Positions 49,175 through 59,281 are shown, counted from the stretch's first letter. The stretch is DNA of 64,000 nt from Nitrospira defluvii (GCA_011525625.1 WYAX01000003.1:1-64000); one strand, 5' to 3'. Translations and numbers: made by a program. The notes: a model not told the origin generated them from the letters alone.

Positions 49175-50575
49175 ATGCGTCGCATTGTGCGCGCCTTTTT
49201 CACCGGCTCACGTCTTCAGTCCGTACCACGCTATCCGTTGTGTGCCAGCCACCAACGTCAACGCGGTGCGGCTCTACTCCTAGTCTGCTTCGTCCTCTTC
49301 GGTCCACCACGCAACGATTCAATTGCCGGCAAACCTGCAGTGCCGCCCAAGGGACAGCCGGCACCCGTCACCCTCCGTTTCGTCTCCTGGAAACCGGACC
49401 ATCCCCGCGTCTGGGAAGAGGCCCTCGCACGATTCACTGCAGCCCACCCTCACATTTCAGTGGTGCGCGAACTTGCCCCGCACTCCTCAACCGCCTATCA
49501 CGATCTCCTGACCCAAAAATTGAAAAATGGGGATACGACCGTCGACGTCTTTTTCATGGATGTCATCTGGGTCCCGGAATTTGCGGCAGCTCGATGGGCA
49601 AGGCCGCTCGACGACAAGTTTTTGCCGACGATGCGGGAAGCGTTTCTGCCCGCTACCACCGAGATCGGTCGGTATGAACAGCATCTCTACGGGGTTCCGA
49701 GCCGCATCGATGCCGGCCTGCTCTACTACCGCCGGGATCTGCTGAAGAAATATGGATTCACCGCACCCGCCACCTGGGACGCCCTTGTTCGTCAGGCGGA
49801 CACCATCTTGGCCGGGGAACGCACGACCGTCCCAACCCTTCAGGGGTACGTCGCCCAATTCAAACAATATGAAGGGCTGGTCTGTAACATGCTGGAGATA
49901 ATTGAGGCCCATGGGAGCAGCCTGCTGACCCACGACGGGACCCACTCGACTTTGTCGGCGGTACCGGCGCTTGAAGCGATACAATTTGTGCGCAATCGGC
50001 TGATCGGCCAAATCACGCCACGCGCCGCGCTCACCTATCAGGAACCGGAATCGCTCGCCCTGTTTCTCCAAGGCCATGCGATCTTTCATCGAAACTGGCC
50101 CTATGCCTGGGAACTCGCGAACAACCGAACCCGCTCCACCGTCGCCGGACAGGTCGGGGTAGCACCGCTGCCGGGATCTACTCCCGGGCAAACCGCTGCG
50201 GCGCTGGGTGGGTGGCTCTACGGCATCAGTGCCGCCTCACAACATCCAGAAGAGGCCTGGGCACTCATCGAATTCTTGTCCAGCGAAGCCATGCAGAAAC
50301 GGTTTGCTCAGGAGGCAGGCATCGCTCCGTCGCGAACGGCGCTGTTTTCCGATCCGGACCTCCTCGCCCACTCGCCGCAACTCCAAAACCACCTGACCGT
50401 CCTGCAGGCAGCGACACCACGCCCACGGTCCCCGATTTATCCCGCGTTGTCGCATCTCCTGCAGCGCTATTTCAGCCGCGCCTTGGCCGTGGAGGATCTG
50501 GATCTCCGACAGGAGGCCGCACGCACCGATGCACAGATCGATCGATTGCTCGCCCTGACGAGGCCCCGGCCATGA
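49175..50575 (+). CDS. Sugar ABC transporter substrate-binding protein
   Basis: The 466-residue protein has a long basic leader and a hydrophobic export segment (GAALLLVCFVLFG, ~31-43). The periplasmic binding fold of the MalE/family-1 type follows (VTLRFVSWKPDHPRVWEEAL, DVFFMDVIWVPEFAAARW, a hinge near GGWLYGISAAS). It should capture an oligosaccharide or polyol for the two permeases that follow. Its stop overlaps the first permease start by ATGA. The promoter position supports the 49175 start. Confidence 0.9.
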   Translation: MRRIVRAFFTGSRLQSVPRYPLCASHQRQRGAALLLVCFVLFGPPRNDSIAGKPAVPPKGQPAPVTLRFVSWKPDHPRVWEEALARFTAAHPHISVVRELAPHSSTAYHDLLTQKLKNGDTTVDVFFMDVIWVPEFAAARWARPLDDKFLPTMREAFLPATTEIGRYEQHLYGVPSRIDAGLLYYRRDLLKKYGFTAPATWDALVRQADTILAGERTTVPTLQGYVAQFKQYEGLVCNMLEIIEAHGSSLLTHDGTHSTLSAVPALEAIQFVRNRLIGQITPRAALTYQEPESLALFLQGHAIFHRNWPYAWELANNRTRSTVAGQVGVAPLPGSTPGQTAAALGGWLYGISAASQHPEEAWALIEFLSSEAMQKRFAQEAGIAPSRTALFSDPDLLAHSPQLQNHLTVLQAATPRPRSPIYPALSHLLQRYFSRALAVEDLDLRQEAARTDAQIDRLLALTRPRP

Positions 50576-51483
50576 CCCGCAGCGCGCGGCTCACAATGTC
50601 CCGTGAACGGCTGGCGGCCTGGTCAATGGTGGCGCCGGCGTTGCTGCTCACGGTCACCTTCGCGCTCTATCCCGTCGCAGACTCGTTCTGGCTCAGCCTG
50701 CATCATATCTTTATCGGCCTGCCGCAACTCGGCAGTCAGTTCGTCGGCCTCGACAACTACCTCGCACTCCTGCAAGACCCGGTGGCGCGACAGGCCTTGC
50801 TGGTCACCCTGGGCTTCGTCCTGCTCTCCACGGTGCTGGAACTGGCATGCGGGCTGATGATTGCGTTGGTGATACACGAACAATTTCGCGGGCGCGGGCT
50901 CGTCCGGGCCGCAATTCTGATTCCCTGGGCGATTCCTACGGTGGTGGCCTCCCAACTCTGGCGCTATATCTTCAACGACCAGTACGGTTTTGCGAATCTG
51001 TTGCTGTTCGGCGATCGCGTCACCGACTACATCCCCTGGCTGGCCTATCCGACCATCGCCTTCGGGATCGTCGTCCTGGCAGATGTCTGGAAAACCTCCT
51101 CGTTCGCCGCCCTGTTGATCCTGGCTGGACTTCAGTTGATTCCCGACGATCTGTACGACGCCGCAAGAGTCGACGGCGCCGGCGCCTGGCAACGATTCCG
51201 GCACATCACACTGCCGCTGCTCAAGCCGGCCCTGCTGCTCGCACTGCTGTTTCGCACGATGGACGCCTTTCGCGTCTTCGACCTGGTCTTTGTGATGACG
51301 CAAGGTGGCCCCGGCGATGCGACCCAAGTGCTGCAGTTCTATGGCTATCAGACGCTCTTCACCGAAGGCCGAATCGGGTATGGCTCGGCCGTGTCGGTGG
51401 CTGTCTTTCTGATGATTCTTGCCCTGTCGTTGATCTACCTCCGCGCCATCGGGTCGAGCCTCCTTGAGAGGAAGCGACCATGA
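50572..51483 (+). CDS. Sugar ABC transporter permease (MalF/UgpA type)
   Basis: A 303-residue inner-membrane protein with six membrane segments and the EAA loop DDLYDAARVDGAGAWQRFRH that docks the ATPase. The start overlaps the binding-protein stop and its own stop overlaps the second permease, each by ATGA, so the three are tightly coupled. Substrate is unknown. Confidence 0.93.
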   Translation: MTRSARLTMSRERLAAWSMVAPALLLTVTFALYPVADSFWLSLHHIFIGLPQLGSQFVGLDNYLALLQDPVARQALLVTLGFVLLSTVLELACGLMIALVIHEQFRGRGLVRAAILIPWAIPTVVASQLWRYIFNDQYGFANLLLFGDRVTDYIPWLAYPTIAFGIVVLADVWKTSSFAALLILAGLQLIPDDLYDAARVDGAGAWQRFRHITLPLLKPALLLALLFRTMDAFRVFDLVFVMTQGGPGDATQVLQFYGYQTLFTEGRIGYGSAVSVAVFLMILALSLIYLRAIGSSLLERKRP

Positions 51484-52295
51484 AACGCCGCATGCTGCTC
51501 GGCCTGGGCATCTTCCTCTCGGTCGGGCTCAGCCTCCTGCCGTTTCTGTGGTTCGTGTTGACCTCCTTCAAATCTCAAGCCGACATCGAGTCGATTCCGC
51601 CGACCTGGTGGCCGTCGGGCAACCTGGGCTTTTACCGCACCGCCCTGTTCGACCATCGCCTGTTCGACTACGCATTCAATAGCCTGGTGGTCGCCGGCTC
51701 GACCACCATCTTGGCGCTCCTGCTCGCCATCCCTGCCGCCTATGCCCTGGCGCGTCTGACCGTCCCGGGCAAGCGCGGCGTGCTCGCGGTCTTGCTCTGC
51801 GTGTCGATGTTCCCTCAAATGGCGATTGCCGGTCCGATCTGGCGCCTCCTCGACAGCATGGGAGGACTCAACCATCGCTGGGGCGTCGTGTTGCCCTACG
51901 TCGCGCTGACTCTGCCATTGGCGATTTGGATCCTTGCCAGCTTCTTCAAGGAATTGCCGCCCGAGCTGGAAGATGCCGCACGCATCGACGGCTGCGGACC
52001 GTGGAGTACCCTGTTTCGCATCACGCTTCCGCTCGCGACGCCGGGGATTTTCACCGCCGCGATTCTGATTCTGATCTATGCTTGGAATGAATTTTTCTTC
52101 GCGCTGCTCATTCTCACTCAACCGGAGCAACAGACCCTTCCCGTGGGCATCGCACTCTTCCAAGGAGAATTCACCATGCCCTGGGGTGAACTGGCCGCGG
52201 CCTCGGTGGTCGCGACCCTACCGTTGATTGTGGTCGTGCTGTTGTGCCAACGATGGATCGTGAGCGGATTGTCCGCCGGCGCCGTGAAAGGGTAG
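51480..52295 (+). CDS. Sugar ABC transporter permease (MalG/UgpE type)
   Basis: A 271-residue permease with about six membrane segments and the EAA loop PELEDAARIDGCGPWSTLFR. It pairs with the preceding permease to form the membrane channel. A dispersed repeat of 126 bp begins immediately after its stop codon and separates it from the ATPase gene. Confidence 0.93.
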   Translation: MKRRMLLGLGIFLSVGLSLLPFLWFVLTSFKSQADIESIPPTWWPSGNLGFYRTALFDHRLFDYAFNSLVVAGSTTILALLLAIPAAYALARLTVPGKRGVLAVLLCVSMFPQMAIAGPIWRLLDSMGGLNHRWGVVLPYVALTLPLAIWILASFFKELPPELEDAARIDGCGPWSTLFRITLPLATPGIFTAAILILIYAWNEFFFALLILTQPEQQTLPVGIALFQGEFTMPWGELAAASVVATLPLIVVVLLCQRWIVSGLSAGAVKG

Positions 52296-52421
52296 CAGAA
52301 TGTTGAAAAAGGGCTGCCAGCGGCGTTCTCCTGCGCACGCCTCCCTGCGACGTACCGCAAGGGTACGCCTCAGTCGACGAGCTTCGTGCGGCCTTGCTGG
52401 ATAGCCTTTTTGAACATTCTG
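52296..52421. repeat. Dispersed repeat with terminal inverted repeats, copy C
   Basis: CAGAATGTTGAAAAAGG (52296-52312) and CCTTTTTGAACATTCTG (52405-52421) are inverted repeats matching at 16 of 17 positions. The interior carries CGTACC-N5-GGTACG (52351-52367). It has the look of a small non-autonomous element or REP-like unit and sits inside the ABC importer operon, where the terminal stem could act as a terminator or attenuator. Confidence 0.85.
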
Positions 52422-52449
52422 TGCACACTGTTATTTTGCAGGAGTCTCT

Positions 52450-53547
52450 GTGGCTGAACTGGAATTGCGCGCCGTTTCAAAATCATTTCGGGATCAGCAT
52501 GTGCTGCGGGACATTTCGCTGCAGATTCCGGATGGGAGCTTCACGATTCTGCTCGGCCCGTCCGGCTGCGGAAAATCGACGTTGTTGCGCATCATCGCCG
52601 GGCTCGACAGTCAGACATCCGGCCAGGTGCTCATCGACGGCAGGCCAGTGGATCACTTGCCGCCGGCCGAACGTGACATTGCCATGGTGTTTCAGCAGTA
52701 CGCACTCTACCCGCACCTCTCCGTTCGTGAAAACCTTGCCTTTGCGCTGAAGATGCGCCGCGTCCCCCGCGACAGGATTGAAACCCGCATCGCCGAGGCC
52801 GCACAGTTGCTCGACATCCAGCCGCTCCTGGACCGCAAACCCAAAGAGCTCTCCGGCGGCCAGCGGCAGCGCGTCGCCATGGGCCGGGCCATCGTGCGGA
52901 AACCGAAATTGTTCCTCTTTGATGAACCGCTTTCCAACTTAGACGCGCAACTCCGCACCTCAACGCGGATTGAATTGAAGAAATTGCAGCAACGTCTGCG
53001 CGCCACCATGATCTATGTCACGCACGACCAAGTCGAAGCGATGACGCTGGGCGACCGTATCGTCGTCATCGAAGGCGGTCGCATTCATCAGGCAGATGAT
53101 CCTCAGCAGACCTACACGGCCCCAGCCGATCCCTTTGTGGCCTCATTTATTGGTACGCCCCCAATGAATCTCTGGGAGGGAACGCTGCGGACCGAAGGGA
53201 CAAAGAGCCTGTTCGAGGGTGGTGATATGACCTTCTCGCTGCCTGCACGTCTCCTACCGGCTTTGTCGTCGCCAGCATCGCCGATCACGCTCGGAATCCG
53301 CCCGGAAGACATTTCACTTCAGGAGACGTCACCATCCCTCCGAATAGAGGCGCAGGTGGAACTGATCGAGGATCTCGGCGCAGACCTGCTAATCCATTGC
53401 CGGGTCGGCCATCTCAAGCTGGTGGCTCGTGCAGGTCGGACGAATGGCATCGCCACAGGCGTATCCGTCCCCTTCTTTTTCCCCCTCAACAGCCTGCATC
53501 TGTTCATCGACCAACGCCGGACCGAGCTGCCCGACCTGCCCACTTGA
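52450..53547 (+). CDS. Sugar ABC transporter ATPase (MsmK/UgpC type)
   Basis: The 365-residue ATPase has Walker A GPSGCGKST (36-44), Q-loop VFQQYALYPH, signature LSGGQRQR, Walker B LFLFDEPLSNLD and a C-terminal MalK-like TOBE domain from ~240. It energises the importer encoded just upstream. The start is a GTG at 52450. The repeat at 52296-52421 separates it from the permeases, so expression may differ from theirs. Confidence 0.94.
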   Translation: MAELELRAVSKSFRDQHVLRDISLQIPDGSFTILLGPSGCGKSTLLRIIAGLDSQTSGQVLIDGRPVDHLPPAERDIAMVFQQYALYPHLSVRENLAFALKMRRVPRDRIETRIAEAAQLLDIQPLLDRKPKELSGGQRQRVAMGRAIVRKPKLFLFDEPLSNLDAQLRTSTRIELKKLQQRLRATMIYVTHDQVEAMTLGDRIVVIEGGRIHQADDPQQTYTAPADPFVASFIGTPPMNLWEGTLRTEGTKSLFEGGDMTFSLPARLLPALSSPASPITLGIRPEDISLQETSPSLRIEAQVELIEDLGADLLIHCRVGHLKLVARAGRTNGIATGVSVPFFFPLNSLHLFIDQRRTELPDLPT

Positions 53548-53707
53548 CTGTGCCCCGGGCTCTCTTATCTCTGTGATACAGACACCGGCGGGGGCAGAGA
53601 AAAACCGCTCGTTTACTTGCAATGCGTCTGGAGACCCCGTAAGCTCCTGAAAGGATTGCACTCTTTACCGCTGCTCCGCGAAATATCCAGATAGGAACCG
53701 ACCCCTG

Positions 53708-54742
53708 ATGGCGACAGCACAACGCGGCTACTACGAAATCCTCGGCATCCCGCGCGACGCCTCCGCCGACGACATTAAGAAGGCCTTTCGTCGTCGCGCG
53801 CGCGAAATCCATCCCGATCTCCACACCGGCGCAAAAAAAACCGAGATGGAGAAGAAGTTCAAGGAACTCAACGAAGCGCATGAGGTGTTGTCGGATCCGG
53901 ACAAACGGAAAAAATACGATCAGTACGGGCAGAACTGGGAACAGGCCGAGGCCTACGAAAAAGCCCGCCAGCAAGCAGGGGCCCATGCAGGGCGCGGCGG
54001 CCAGGCCGGCGGATTCAGCGGCGACTTCGGCGACATTTTCGAGACGTTTTTCGGCGGCCGGGGTCGTGGAGGTGGAACAGGAACCGCGGGGTTTGCCGTC
54101 GACGGCGAGGATCTGGAAACCGACGTGCACCTCAGCATTCGCGACGTTTTGACCGGTGTCACTCGTCGGATTGATCTGACGGAGCGAGTCGCGTGCAAAG
54201 CGTGCGGCGGCAGCGCGATTGTGCGAGGGCGACCCTGCGTGGTCTGCGGAGGGTCCGGCACTCAGGCGGAAAGGCGCACGATCGAAGTGAGAATCCCGGC
54301 AGGCGTCGAAAACGAGACCCGCGTGCGCATCGCGGGCAAGGGGCAACCGGGCGTCAATGGCGGCAGGCCGGGCGATCTCTACCTGCGGGTCCATGTACAG
54401 ACCAGCGGCATCTTCCGGCAGAAGGGCTCGGACATTCAGGTCACGCTCCCGGTCTGGCCCTGGGAAGCGGCGCTCGGAGCCGAAGTGATGGCCCCGACGC
54501 TGACCGAACCGGTAAAGGTCAAGATTCCCCCCGGCAGCAAAGCCGACAGTAAACTGCGCTTGAAAGGCAAAGGGTTGCCCACCGCCACCGGCGAACCGGG
54601 CGATCTGTTTCTCAAGCTGAAAATCGTCATGCCCGCCGCCGTCTCCGATGAGGAACGCGCGCTCTACGAACAACTGAGCCGCGGTCGCCACAGCGATCCG
54701 CGAGCCGACATCCTTGCTGCATCCAGACGCAGTTCATCCTGA
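53708..54742 (+). CDS. DnaJ-family co-chaperone with a half zinc finger
   Basis: The 344-residue protein has a J domain with His35-Pro36-Asp37, a Gly/Phe-rich linker (~91-127) and two C-terminal beta domains. The Cys-rich region is shortened to two CxxC pairs (Cys163/166 and Cys177/180), whereas DnaJ has four and CbpA none. It should stimulate DnaK ATPase and present substrates. No dnaK or grpE is adjacent. It is an intermediate between DnaJ and CbpA layouts. Confidence 0.9.
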   Translation: MATAQRGYYEILGIPRDASADDIKKAFRRRAREIHPDLHTGAKKTEMEKKFKELNEAHEVLSDPDKRKKYDQYGQNWEQAEAYEKARQQAGAHAGRGGQAGGFSGDFGDIFETFFGGRGRGGGTGTAGFAVDGEDLETDVHLSIRDVLTGVTRRIDLTERVACKACGGSAIVRGRPCVVCGGSGTQAERRTIEVRIPAGVENETRVRIAGKGQPGVNGGRPGDLYLRVHVQTSGIFRQKGSDIQVTLPVWPWEAALGAEVMAPTLTEPVKVKIPPGSKADSKLRLKGKGLPTATGEPGDLFLKLKIVMPAAVSDEERALYEQLSRGRHSDPRADILAASRRSSS

Positions 54743-54767
54743 GGAGCAGCACGGAGACCGGCCTTCC

Positions 54768-55415
54768 ATGACGACGGTCGAATACGCGCTCCTCGCGTTC
54801 AGCTCGCTCTTCGTGATTGTGGATCCTATCGCCGTGGTCCCGGCCTTTCTCGCCATGACCCCACGCGATTCCGTGGCCCAGCGGCTCCGCACGGCGCGTG
54901 TCGCCTGTCTCGTGACCGTCGGATTGTTGAGCGGATTCGCCCTCTTCGGCCAAACACTCCTCAAGCTGCTGGGCATCACCTTGCCGGCGGTGCAGATCGC
55001 CGGAGGTCTCATCCTCTTGTTGGTCTCACTGGACATGCTGCGCGCACAACGATCCACGGTCCAAGAAACAGCAGCGGAAACCGCCGCCGGTACCGGCAAA
55101 GACGACATCGCCATCACACCGCTTGCCATTCCGATGCTCGCGGGACCGGCGGCCATCTCGACGGTGATTCTGCTGGAAACGCAGGCCACCACCTGGATGC
55201 TGCGCGCCGTATTGTTGGGATGCCTTGTACTGATCGGATTGGCGAGTTACAGTATATTAGCGATCGGCGCACGCAGCGCGAAGTGGCTCAATCCCATCGC
55301 CGAGAAGATCATCGCCCGGCTGATGGGCCTGTTGCTTGCCGCGCTGGCCGTTCAATTTATGGTGAATGCCCTCACCGGGGACCAAGGGCTGTTACGCGGG
55401 CTGACCGGACATTAA
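54768..55415 (+). CDS. MarC-family integral membrane protein
   Basis: The 215-residue protein has six membrane segments and the family pattern FVIVDPIAVVPAFLAMT near residue 17 and IAITPLAIPMLAGPAAIST in the middle. MarC proteins resemble transporters of the LysE/UPF0056 group; a role in drug resistance was proposed and not confirmed. The start at 54768 is chosen because the first membrane helix follows directly. Confidence 0.9.
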   Translation: MTTVEYALLAFSSLFVIVDPIAVVPAFLAMTPRDSVAQRLRTARVACLVTVGLLSGFALFGQTLLKLLGITLPAVQIAGGLILLLVSLDMLRAQRSTVQETAAETAAGTGKDDIAITPLAIPMLAGPAAISTVILLETQATTWMLRAVLLGCLVLIGLASYSILAIGARSAKWLNPIAEKIIARLMGLLLAALAVQFMVNALTGDQGLLRGLTGH

Positions 55416-55440
55416 TCGCTTTCAACTCAAGGAGGAACGA

Positions 55441-56049
55441 ATGACGACGAAACTGTTCACATTTGCCACCGCTTCGGCCATCGCCTGCGCACTGACGATC
55501 TCCCCTGCCTGGGCGAATCCCGAAGGCGGATACGGCGGGCACGGCGGCGGTTACGAGAAAGATCGCCACGGCATGGGTGCCGCGATGATGGAGATGATGA
55601 TGCACGGGGGCGCCGGCCACCTCATCCGGCATCTCCTGAAACACGAAAAAGACATCGGGCTGAGTGCCGACCAGGTGACAAAGCTCAAAGACCTCCAGCT
55701 CAACCTCGACAAGAACCGCATCAAGATGGAAGCCGATATTCAGGTCGCCGAGCGGGAAGTGAAAGCGTTGACCGAAAACGAAAAATCGGATATCGGCGCT
55801 ATCGAAGTCAAACTGAAACAGAGCGCGGACGTACAGATCGGTCTCCGCGTGCTCTCGATCAAGACCAGGCGTGAAGCCCTTGCCCTCCTGACCCCGGAAC
55901 AACGCACCAAGGAGCAGGCGGAGCATGAGAAGATGATGCAGCAGCACAAGGGCATGGGCGCCCCGCACGGCAAGACCCCCCATGGCGGCAACCCCCACGG
56001 TGCGAATCCGCATGGCGCCAATCCACACGGCGAGGCGAAGCCCCAATAA
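55441..56049 (+). CDS. Spy/CpxP-like periplasmic protein with His-Gly-rich ends
   Basis: After a signal peptide (to PAWA-N, ~25) the 202-residue protein has a Gly/His/Met-rich stretch, then a long helical part with LSADQVTKLKDLQ and LLTPEQRTKEQ, the two LTxxQ motifs of Spy/CpxP/ZraP. The tail repeats PHG-x-x/N units (PHGGNPHGANPHGANPHGE), likely to bind metal. Such proteins act as periplasmic chaperones or metal sensors. CAAGGAGG precedes the ATG. A PepSY protein gene follows 29 bases on. Confidence 0.85.
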   Translation: MTTKLFTFATASAIACALTISPAWANPEGGYGGHGGGYEKDRHGMGAAMMEMMMHGGAGHLIRHLLKHEKDIGLSADQVTKLKDLQLNLDKNRIKMEADIQVAEREVKALTENEKSDIGAIEVKLKQSADVQIGLRVLSIKTRREALALLTPEQRTKEQAEHEKMMQQHKGMGAPHGKTPHGGNPHGANPHGANPHGEAKPQ

Positions 56050-56078
56050 CCGTCATCAAGGTAGATCGGAGGTCACAC

Positions 56079-56438
56079 ATGATCAAGCACGTGACAGTCC
56101 CCGCACTGATGGTTGCAGCCCTGTGTCTCACGACGACTCCCGCCTGGAGCGATAAGGGGCACAAGGGCAAGGACGAGAAGTGTGATGTCGCTGAGTTGGT
56201 GAAAGAGGCCAAAGTCACCATCGACCAGGCCATCAAGACCGCTCTGGACGCAGCCCCAGGCACCGCAGTCGAAGCTGAACTGGAGAAAAAGCACGACAAG
56301 ACCGTCTGGGAAGTCGAAGTGCTCGGCGCCGACGGTAAGATGACCGAAGTGCATATCGACGCAGCGACCGGTGCCGTCATCGACAAGGAAGCGAAACACG
56401 AGAAACACGAAAAGAAGGACAAGAAAGAGACACACTAA
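56079..56438 (+). CDS. Exported PepSY-domain protein
   Basis: A signal peptide (to PAWS-D, ~24) is followed by a PepSY domain (VTIDQAIKTALDAAPGTAVE, WEVEVLGADGKMTEVHIDAATGAVID). A Lys/Glu/His-rich tail ends it. PepSY domains often inhibit or modulate proteases or bind metals in the periplasm. It is the second gene after the Spy-like protein, and a strong terminator follows 8 bases after its stop. Confidence 0.88.
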   Translation: MIKHVTVPALMVAALCLTTTPAWSDKGHKGKDEKCDVAELVKEAKVTIDQAIKTALDAAPGTAVEAELEKKHDKTVWEVEVLGADGKMTEVHIDAATGAVIDKEAKHEKHEKKDKKETH

Positions 56439-56445
56439 CTCTCGT

Positions 56446-56485
56446 CGGCAGGGTGGTGGCCTTCAACGCCGCCCTGCCGCTTTTT
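56446..56485 (+). terminator. Intrinsic terminator after the Spy-PepSY pair
   Basis: CGGCAGGGTGGT (56446-56457) pairs with GCCGCCCTGCCG (56468-56479), 12 bp with two G-T pairs, followed by CTTTTTC. It separates these genes from ilvD. Confidence 0.85.
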
Positions 56486-56654
56486 CTCAGTTCTTGCCAT
56501 CGCCGCTCCCCCCTCGCTCCCCTTGACAGGCCCGGAGATGATCGAAGCCGCCGCAGATTGACCCCCTCGGGCCATCTATGCGAAAGTTTGCGATCATTCT
56601 CCACACGCACGCTTGCTGAAGCGGAGTTCCCGTCCCGTAACTGAAGGAGTTTCC

Positions 56655-58328
56655 ATGACGACCGACCCTCGACACAAAAGCCACAATCTGCTCGACGGAC
56701 CGGGCCGCGCACCGGCCCGCGCCATGCTGAAAGCCGTCGGCTTCACCGATGCCGACCTCGAACGCCCGCTGATCGGCGTCGCCAACACGTGGATTGAAGT
56801 CATGCCCTGCAATTTTCACCTGCGCCGCTTATCGGAGCGGGTCAAGGCCGGCATCCGCGCAGCAGGCGGCACACCGATCGAATACAACACCATCGCGGTC
56901 TCCGACGGTATTTCCATGGGCACCGAGGGCATGAAGGCATCGCTCATCAGCCGCGAGGTCATCGCCGATTCCATCGAGCTCGTGGCACGAGGTCACCTGT
57001 TCGACGGCGTCGTCGCCCTCTCGGGGTGCGATAAGACCATTCCCGGCACCGTCATGGCACTCTGCCGCTTGAACGTCCCTTCGCTCATGCTCTACGGCGG
57101 CTCCATCATGCCGGGACAGTTCCAGGGCCACGACGTGACCATTCAGGACGTCTTCGAGGCAGTCGGCAAACATGCGTCCGGAAAAATGACGAATGCGGAA
57201 CTGAAAGACCTGGAAGACCATGCCTGCCCGGGACCCGGCGCTTGCGGCGGACAGTTCACCGCCAATACCATGGCCATTGCGTTCGAGTTCCTCGGGATCT
57301 CACCGATGGGACGAAACGGCGTGCCGGCCATGGACCAACGCAAAGATGATGTGGCGTTCGAATGCGGCAAGCTGGTCATGGACCTGCTCAAGAAGGACAT
57401 TCGCCCGAAACAGATCATCACGCGCCGCTCCATCGAAAATGCCATCGCCGCAGTGGCGACGACCGGCGGCTCGACGAATGCGGTCTTGCACCTGCTGGCC
57501 GTGGCGCGCGAAATGGGCGTGCGGCTCACCATCGACGATTTCGACAAGATCAATCGGAAGGTGCCCCTGCTGGCCGACCTGAAGCCAGGCGGCCGCTTCA
57601 CGGCTGCGGACCTCTATGCGGCCGGAGGCACGACCCTCGTAGCCAAACGGTTGGTCGATGCCAAACTCTTGCACCCGGACCAAATCACCGTCAGCGGGCG
57701 CACGATTGGGGAAGAGGCCAAATCCGCCTCGGAGCAGCCGAACCAACAGGTCTTGCGACCGCTCACGCAGCCGATCAAGCCGACCGGCGGCCTGGTGATC
57801 CTGAAAGGCAACCTGGCTCCGGATGGATGCGTGGTGAAAGTGGCCGGACACTCCATCATGCATTTCAGCGGACCGGCCAAGGTCTACGAGCGCGAGGAAG
57901 ATGCCTTCAAAGCCGTGCAGGCGGGAAAGATCAAGGCCGGCGATGTCGTCGTGATTCGGTACGAAGGTCCATCTGGCGGTCCCGGTATGCGGGAGATGTT
58001 GGGTGTCACCGCCGCAATCGTCGGCGCCGGACTCGGAGATTCAATCGCGCTGCTCACCGACGGACGGTTCTCCGGAGCCACTCACGGCCTGATGGCCGGA
58101 CACGTGGCCCCGGAAGCCATCAAGGGCGGACCGATCGGAGCTGTGAAAACCGGCGATATCATCACGTTCGACATTGCGAAACGGCGACTGGACGTCAACG
58201 TGACGCAGAAGGAACTCGCCGCCCGCCTCAAGAAGGTCAAACACCCGGCACCCCGCTACGTATCCGGCGTGATGGGCAAATATGCCCGCCACGTCTCATC
58301 CGCCTCCGAAGGTGCGGTGACCAACTAG
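56655..58328 (+). CDS. ilvD: Dihydroxy-acid dehydratase
   Basis: The 557-residue Fe-S enzyme makes the 2-oxo acids of the valine, leucine and isoleucine pathway. Cluster ligands lie in [12 protein letters not shown] and [10 protein letters not shown], and the metal-binding DDVAF and C-terminal [10 protein letters not shown] motifs are present. Length is normal. AAGGAG precedes the ATG at 56655. No other branched-chain genes are adjacent. An exported protein gene starts 2 bases after its stop. Confidence 0.96.
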   Translation: MTTDPRHKSHNLLDGPGRAPARAMLKAVGFTDADLERPLIGVANTWIEVMPCNFHLRRLSERVKAGIRAAGGTPIEYNTIAVSDGISMGTEGMKASLISREVIADSIELVARGHLFDGVVALSGCDKTIPGTVMALCRLNVPSLMLYGGSIMPGQFQGHDVTIQDVFEAVGKHASGKMTNAELKDLEDHACPGPGACGGQFTANTMAIAFEFLGISPMGRNGVPAMDQRKDDVAFECGKLVMDLLKKDIRPKQIITRRSIENAIAAVATTGGSTNAVLHLLAVAREMGVRLTIDDFDKINRKVPLLADLKPGGRFTAADLYAAGGTTLVAKRLVDAKLLHPDQITVSGRTIGEEAKSASEQPNQQVLRPLTQPIKPTGGLVILKGNLAPDGCVVKVAGHSIMHFSGPAKVYEREEDAFKAVQAGKIKAGDVVVIRYEGPSGGPGMREMLGVTAAIVGAGLGDSIALLTDGRFSGATHGLMAGHVAPEAIKGGPIGAVKTGDIITFDIAKRRLDVNVTQKELAARLKKVKHPAPRYVSGVMGKYARHVSSASEGAVTN

Positions 58329-58330
58329 TC

Positions 58331-59239
58331 ATGGCAACCTTGCCTCGATGGGGTCTCGCGGCGGCGATCTTCGCCGCCGCCTGCCTCATCGGTGCAGTCG
58401 CCTCCGCAGACGCAACCGGACCATACCAGAGCCCTTGCACCGACTGGCAGAGCCGCCATTCCCAATGGATCTGGTGCGACGACTTTGAAGTCGACCGTCT
58501 CAGCAGCTATTTCGAATACGACATCCGGCATGGCCGGTTTGTTCGTGAAGCCGGGGCAGGAGCAGGGGCGTCCATCGGCATGCGGGCGGAGTACCTACCC
58601 GGCGATCCACACGGAGGCTCGCTCCACCTGGCGTTCGGCAAGACGCCCATCGCGTACATGAAAACGGTCGATGCCGGAACCGCTCACTACCGGGAGATCT
58701 ACTGGCGGTTCGACCTTCGACTGCAACCTGGGTGGATCGGCGGCGGGGCCGATAAACTCACTCGAGCGACGATCCTGTCGAGCGAGCGGTTTGCCCAGGC
58801 TGCCATCGGCCACCTATGGAGCGGAGGCCTCCCCGGCTCCGATCCCGAACGGCTGTACCTCGATCCCGCATCCGGCACCGATGAGTTTGGCAACTTGCGT
58901 ACCACCACCTACAACGATTTTCCTCGCTTGCGATGGCTTGGCGCCGCCGGCGGCGAGACGCCGCTGTTCAATGCGACCTCTATCGGTCAATGGTTTTGCA
59001 TCGAAGTCCATATGAAACTGAACCAAGCCGATGCGAGCGACGGCGTATTTGAATATTGGATAAACGATCGACTGGAGGCACAACGAACCGGCCTGAACTG
59101 GGTCGGAACCTATCAAGACTTCGGCATCAACGCCGTGTACCTGGAACAGTATTGGACTTCGGTTCCATTCAACAAGGTGCAACAGCGCTACTTGGACAAC
59201 TTCGTGGTCTCCACCGCCCGCATCGGATGTGCCCAATAA
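58331..59239 (+). CDS. Exported beta-rich protein, lectin/polysaccharide-lyase-like
   Basis: A signal peptide (to VASA-D, ~27) leads to a ~275-residue domain rich in aromatic beta strands (REIYWRFDLRLQPGW, GQWFCIEVHMKLNQ, GVFEYWINDRLEAQR, YLDNFVVST). The order resembles concanavalin-like folds found in polysaccharide lyases and surface lectins. No catalytic residues can be assigned. It follows ilvD by 2 bases, so it may share its transcript, an odd pairing for an exported protein. Confidence 0.65.
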   Translation: MATLPRWGLAAAIFAAACLIGAVASADATGPYQSPCTDWQSRHSQWIWCDDFEVDRLSSYFEYDIRHGRFVREAGAGAGASIGMRAEYLPGDPHGGSLHLAFGKTPIAYMKTVDAGTAHYREIYWRFDLRLQPGWIGGGADKLTRATILSSERFAQAAIGHLWSGGLPGSDPERLYLDPASGTDEFGNLRTTTYNDFPRLRWLGAAGGETPLFNATSIGQWFCIEVHMKLNQADASDGVFEYWINDRLEAQRTGLNWVGTYQDFGINAVYLEQYWTSVPFNKVQQRYLDNFVVSTARIGCAQ

Positions 59240-59281
59240 CACGAAACGCCCGACGACACATCGGACGGCAACCGGAAAGAG

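Noticed and set aside
57362-58330. A long in-frame N-terminal extension of the exported protein at 58331
   Set aside because: It is an out-of-frame reading of ilvD, Arg/Gly-rich, while a proper signal peptide begins at 58331.
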